From Rhodoluna sp. (GTDB lineage Bacteria > Actinomycetota > Actinomycetes > Actinomycetales > Microbacteriaceae): a stretch of 9,525 nucleotides of DNA. Each line of letters begins with the position of its first letter. Position 1 is the first letter of the stretch. The notes under the pieces are model-generated. The model saw only the letters and a program-made list of their open reading frames with translations, was not told where the DNA came from and searched no databases. Positions 5,934 to 9,525 of this stretch are shown piece after piece. Position numbers and translations under genes: made by a program. The DNA lies in contig JAEMTJ010000040.1 of assembly GCA_016462375.1 (NCBI GenBank), forward strand, positions 1 to 9,525, given 5' to 3'.

Positions 5934-8900
5934 GAGCGTTCACCTCCAAAATTCGATTCCAAACAACTGCTGAATCAAGGTCCTCGCCGGCGGCGATAGC
6001 TGTCTTCTGAATCTCAAGTACCTTGGCATAGTCTCTCGGCAATAACTTCGTAAACTGCTCTGCCTCGAAAGCAAAATCTGCGATCAACCGTTCTGCAAGT
6101 TTTGAACCGGTTTCCAATAAGTGCTTTTGGAGAAGTGTATGAAGTTCTTGTTTGTCCATTTCAGAAAGCTCAAGAAGATCAAGTTCAGAATCGGATAGTG
6201 CTGATGTATTGACTAGATCGGCACGAAGTTTGTAGACATAGGCAACACCGCCTGACATGCCAGCTGCAAGATTCCTTCCAGTTCGGCCTAGAATCACAGC
6301 AGTACCACCGGTCATGTATTCAAGAGCGTGGTCACCCACTCCCTCAACAACAGCAATAGCGCCAGAGTTCCGAACTAGAAAACGCTCTCCCACAATTCCG
6401 CTAATGTATAGTTCACCGCTGGTGGCGCCGTAACCGATTACGTTGCCCGCGATTACGTTTTGGTCCGACTGGAAGACGGATAGTTCATGTGGCCTAAGCA
6501 CAATGGTGCCTCCAGAAAGCCCCTTGCCGACGTAGTCGTTGGAATCTCCAGAGAGAGTTAGTTTGATTCCCTTCGGGATGAAAGCGCCAAAAGACTGACC
6601 GGCGGAGCCGGATACTCGAATGTCGATGGTCCCGACAGGCAGACCTTCGCCTGCGTATCTCTTTGTCACCTCATGGCCAAGCATCGTGCCAACTGCCTGC
6701 GCAGTGTTAGTTATTGGCATCTCGATAACCACTGACTGTGCGTCCTCAAGGGCTTTAGAAGCTAGTGCGATGAGTTGGTGGTCGAAGTGCTTCTCAAGCT
6801 CGTGGTCCTGAAGGGTAAATCTGCGAAGTGGCCCCGCACCCGGAGCAGCAAGAATTGGTGTTAGGTCCAAGCCGTCCGCTTTCCAGTGATTGATGGCCCT
6901 GTTGGCATCGAGTAATTCACTATGACCTATAACTTCATCCAACGAACGGAAACCAAGTGCAGCCAAATACTCTCTGACCTCTTCAGCCAGGAACATAAAG
7001 AAATTTACGACGTGCTGTGCTTGTCCAGTAAAGCGTGATCTCAAAATTGGGTTCTGGGTTGCGACACCGACTGGGCAGGTATCAAGGTGACAAACGCGCA
7101 TCATGACACAGCCAGAGACCACCAATGGTGCCGTAGCAAAACCAAATTCTTCAGCACCCAATAGAGCAGCTATGACAACGTCTCGGCCAGTCTTCATCTG
7201 TCCATCGACCTGCACTGAAACTCTGTCGCGCAAACCATTAACCATAAGTGTCTGCTGAGTTTCGGCAAGACCTAGTTCCCATGGGGTACCAGCGTGCTTT
7301 AGCGAGTTAAGCGGTGAAGCGCCTGTTCCACCATCGTGACCAGAAACCAAAATCACATCCGCTTTAGCTTTAGCAACTCCAGCTGCGACTGTGCCAATGC
7401 CAACCTGGCTAACTAGCTTCACGTGAATACGGGCTTTATGGTTGGCACGCTTCAAATCGAAGATAAGTTGCTTTAGATCCTCAATGGAGTAAATGTCGTG
7501 ATGCGGTGGTGGTGAAATAAGTCCAACACCTGGGGTTGAGTGGCGAGTTGCGGCTATCCACGGATAAACCTTGTTGGGCGGAAGTTGACCGCCCTCACCA
7601 GGTTTTGCTCCTTGGGCCATCTTGATTTGAATGTCATCCGCGTGTGTCAAATACATGCTCGTTACCCCAAACCGGCCAGAGGCAACCTGCTTGATGGCGC
7701 TGCGACGTTGAGGGTCTAAAAGTCTCTCAACATCCTCACCGCCCTCACCGGTGTTTGATTTTGCGCCCATTTGGTTCATAGCAATAGCCAAAACTTCATG
7801 AGCCTCTGGAGAGATAGAGCCATAGGACATCGCGCCAGTTGAGAATCGCTTTACGATTTCACTGGCCGGTTCAACCTCAGTTATAGAAACCGCAGGTCGA
7901 ACACCTTCGCGAAGCTTAAACAAACCGCGTAACGTCATCAATCGTTCTGATTGGTCATCGATAAGTTTTGTGTACTCACGGAAAATATCGAAGCTCTTAG
8001 TGCGAGTGGCGTGCTGTAACTTGAATATAGTTTCTGGGTTGAAAAGGTGTGGTGGACCTTCTCGACGCCATTGATACTCGCCACCGACAGCTAAGACTTC
8101 ATGAGGCCTGGTTGCCCGCTCAACCGGATAGGCACTTGAGTGTCTGCGTTGAACTTCTTCTGCGATGACAGTTAGACCGATACCACCGAGTTGGCTAGTT
8201 GTGCCAGTGAAGTACGCGTCAACAAATTCTTGTGATAAACCGATCGCTTCGAAACATTGAGCGCCAGAGTAAGAAGACACTGTCGAGATGCCCATCTTGG
8301 ACATAATTTTTAGGACACCTTTACCAAGAGCTTTGATGAGGTTCTTAGTCGCCTTTTCAACAGTCACACCCTGTATTGATCCATTTCGGACCATAAGTTC
8401 AACAGTTTCCATGGCAAGGTATGGGTTTATTGCTGCTGCGCCGTAGCCAATCAGAGCTGCTACGTGGTGAACTTCTCTAACATCTCCAGCTTCAACCACG
8501 AGGCCGACTCGAGTTCTGTTACCAGTTCTGATTAGGTGGTGATGGACAGCTGAGGTTAGTAGCAGGCTCGGAATTGGTGCTAGTTCACGGTTGCTGTCTC
8601 GGTCAGAGACAACTACGTAGCGAACCCCAGAGGCAACTGCGTCATCCAGTTCAAGATAAATCTCTTGAATTCTGTCAGCTAGTCCGATTTCCCCATCGTC
8701 CACTCGATAAACGCCCTTCACTATGTGCGATTTGCCAATACCAGAGTCTTCACTGTATTTAATCTTGGCAATCTCATCGTTAGAGATGACAGGGAAATCA
8801 AGTATCACCATACGTGCATGTTCAGGCGTTGCCGTTAGTAGGTTTTGTTCAGGACCGATGCCAACGCTAAGTGATGTGACAATTTCTTCGCGAATAGAGT

Positions 8901-9525
8901 CCAGTGGTGGATTTGTAACCTGAGCGAACTGTTGAGCAAAATAATCAAATAGCAAGCGTGGCTTGTCACTTAGTGCGGCGATAGGGGTATCAGAACCCAT
9001 CGCTCCCAGTGGTTCTGAACCTGTGCGCGCCATCGGTGCCAGCAGAATTCTTAGCTCCTCTTCTGTGTAGCCGAAGGTTTGCTGTCTACGGCTGACAGAG
9101 TTCTTGGTGTATGCGACGTGTTCTCGGTCAGGCAGATCTTTCAAATTAATCCGGTTATCGCTGAGCCACGTGCCCCAAGGCTCAGCTGCAGCAATTTCTG
9201 CCTTGATCTCTTCGTCATCAATTAGTCGTCCAGTTGCGGTGTCAGCAAGGAACATACGCCCAGGCTGCAGCCTCCCCTTTCGGACAATCCTTGATGGGTC
9301 AATATCGACGACACCGATTTCAGATGCGAGGATTACCAATCCGTCTTCGGTGACAATGTATCGACCTGGTCTTAGTCCATTGCGGTCTAGTGTTGCGCCA
9401 ACTAAAGAACCATCGGTGAAAATTACAGCAGCTGGGCCATCCCAAGGCTCCATCAACATTGAATGATACTCGTAGAAATCTCTTAGTTGAGGACTAATCT
9501 CCGACTGCTTCTCCCATGATTCTGG
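5926..9525 (-). CDS. gltB: Glutamate synthase (NADPH) large subunit, N-terminus outside window
   Basis: GltB makes two glutamates from glutamine and 2-oxoglutarate: an amidotransferase domain releases ammonia, which is channelled to an FMN site. The frame is open from the right edge to a TGA at 5926-5928, giving 1,199 residues of the usual roughly 1,500. The first 300 or so residues, including the nucleophilic N-terminal Cys, are off the window. Visible residue 1 is in PESWEKQSEISPQL, and the end of the class-II amidotransferase domain (MEPWDGPA, RNGLRPGRY) follows. Next come the central domain and the FMN-binding synthase domain, with GAMSYGSISPEAH near 7836, KPGEGGQLPP, GHDGGTGASP, and the 3Fe-4S cysteines at codons 7108-7110, 7090-7092 and 7075-7077 (C-x5-C-x4-C). 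The C-terminal beta-helix has repeated glycine motifs such as GKGLSGGTI and AAGMSGG. The ATG at 9459 is an internal Met, not the start. Confidence 0.98.
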   Translation of the reverse strand, partial: PESWEKQSEISPQLRDFYEYHSMLMEPWDGPAAVIFTDGSLVGATLDRNGLRPGRYIVTEDGLVILASEIGVVDIDPSRIVRKGRLQPGRMFLADTATGRLIDDEEIKAEIAAAEPWGTWLSDNRINLKDLPDREHVAYTKNSVSRRQQTFGYTEEELRILLAPMARTGSEPLGAMGSDTPIAALSDKPRLLFDYFAQQFAQVTNPPLDSIREEIVTSLSVGIGPEQNLLTATPEHARMVILDFPVISNDEIAKIKYSEDSGIGKSHIVKGVYRVDDGEIGLADRIQEIYLELDDAVASGVRYVVVSDRDSNRELAPIPSLLLTSAVHHHLIRTGNRTRVGLVVEAGDVREVHHVAALIGYGAAAINPYLAMETVELMVRNGSIQGVTVEKATKNLIKALGKGVLKIMSKMGISTVSSYSGAQCFEAIGLSQEFVDAYFTGTTSQLGGIGLTVIAEEVQRRHSSAYPVERATRPHEVLAVGGEYQWRREGPPHLFNPETIFKLQHATRTKSFDIFREYTKLIDDQSERLMTLRGLFKLREGVRPAVSITEVEPASEIVKRFSTGAMSYGSISPEAHEVLAIAMNQMGAKSNTGEGGEDVERLLDPQRRSAIKQVASGRFGVTSMYLTHADDIQIKMAQGAKPGEGGQLPPNKVYPWIAATRHSTPGVGLISPPPHHDIYSIEDLKQLIFDLKRANHKARIHVKLVSQVGIGTVAAGVAKAKADVILVSGHDGGTGASPLNSLKHAGTPWELGLAETQQTLMVNGLRDRVSVQVDGQMKTGRDVVIAALLGAEEFGFATAPLVVSGCVMMRVCHLDTCPVGVATQNPILRSRFTGQAQHVVNFFMFLAEEVREYLAALGFRSLDEVIGHSELLDANRAINHWKADGLDLTPILAAPGAGPLRRFTLQDHELEKHFDHQLIALASKALEDAQSVVIEMPITNTAQAVGTMLGHEVTKRYAGEGLPVGTIDIRVSGSAGQSFGAFIPKGIKLTLSGDSNDYVGKGLSGGTIVLRPHELSVFQSDQNVIAGNVIGYGATSGELYISGIVGERFLVRNSGAIAVVEGVGDHALEYMTGGTAVILGRTGRNLAAGMSGGVAYVYKLRADLVNTSALSDSELDLLELSEMDKQELHTLLQKHLLETGSKLAERLIADFAFEAEQFTKLLPRDYAKVLEIQKTAIAAGEDLDSAVVWNRILEVNARG
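5940..5947 (-). promoter_or_regulatory. Strong Shine-Dalgarno of gltD inside the gltB end
   Basis: GGAGGTGA on the minus strand lies 6 nt before the GTG start of gltD at 5933 and within the last codons of gltB. It decides the GTG start and fits coupled translation across the 8-bp overlap. Confidence 0.85.

Noticed and set aside
5926..9459. gltB starting at the ATG at 9459
   Set aside because: The frame continues upstream with conserved GltB sequence (residues ending DFYEYHS) to 9525, so this Met is internal and the true start is off the window.
9104..9466. 120-codon plus-strand open frame near the right edge
   Set aside because: It is antisense to gltB, whose frame continues conserved to the window end.
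1..9525. CRISPR array, insertion sequence, prophage or novel defence system
   Set aside because: No spaced repeat array, transposase, integrase or terminal inverted repeats are visible; every gene belongs to a known housekeeping family and the gaps are all under 60 bp.

Overview
This window carries housekeeping genes of a moderate-GC (by eye, just under 50%) actinobacterium. The evidence is a PdtaR-type receiver-ANTAR regulator, a DNA polymerase I whose 3'-5' exonuclease domain has lost its first metal motif as in other actinobacteria, and close textual similarity of PolA, Pyk and PdtaR to their mycobacterial counterparts. The low GC and very short intergenic gaps suit a streamlined planktonic lineage (the freshwater 'Luna'/Microbacteriaceae group or acI are candidates), but the genus cannot be fixed by reading alone.

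Layout, left to right. Positions 1-1744 (minus) hold the first 581 codons of polA; its C-terminal polymerase part lies beyond the left edge. A 58-bp divergent gap separates polA from a small hotdog-fold acyl-CoA thioesterase (1803-2225, plus). This gene meets pdtaR (2222-2818, minus) tail to tail, and their stop codons overlap. Divergent from pdtaR is a tRNA-Leu(CAA) gene (2877-2960, plus), followed by a strong bidirectional hairpin terminator (2965-2990). The same hairpin also ends pyk (2994-4436, minus). Upstream of pyk on the same strand are gltD (4479-5933) and gltB (5926-9525, N-terminus outside the window), the small and large subunits of NADPH-glutamate synthase.

How the genes work together. 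GltB and GltD form one enzyme, and their genes overlap by 8 bp with a strong Shine-Dalgarno inside the gltB end, so they are translationally coupled. pyk follows 42 bp later with no convincing terminator in between. A gltB-gltD-pyk transcript is therefore plausible and would tie glutamate synthesis to lower glycolysis. polA, the thioesterase, pdtaR and the tRNA appear to be separate transcription units packed with minimal spacing.

No mobile element, CRISPR array, defence island or undescribed multi-gene system is visible, and no stretch over 300 bp lacks a gene. The most interesting signals are small. A near-perfect palindrome covers the polA start codon, with a 9-bp direct repeat of part of it in the divergent gap. 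The pdtaR start appears leaderless. One hairpin terminator is shared by tRNA-Leu and pyk.
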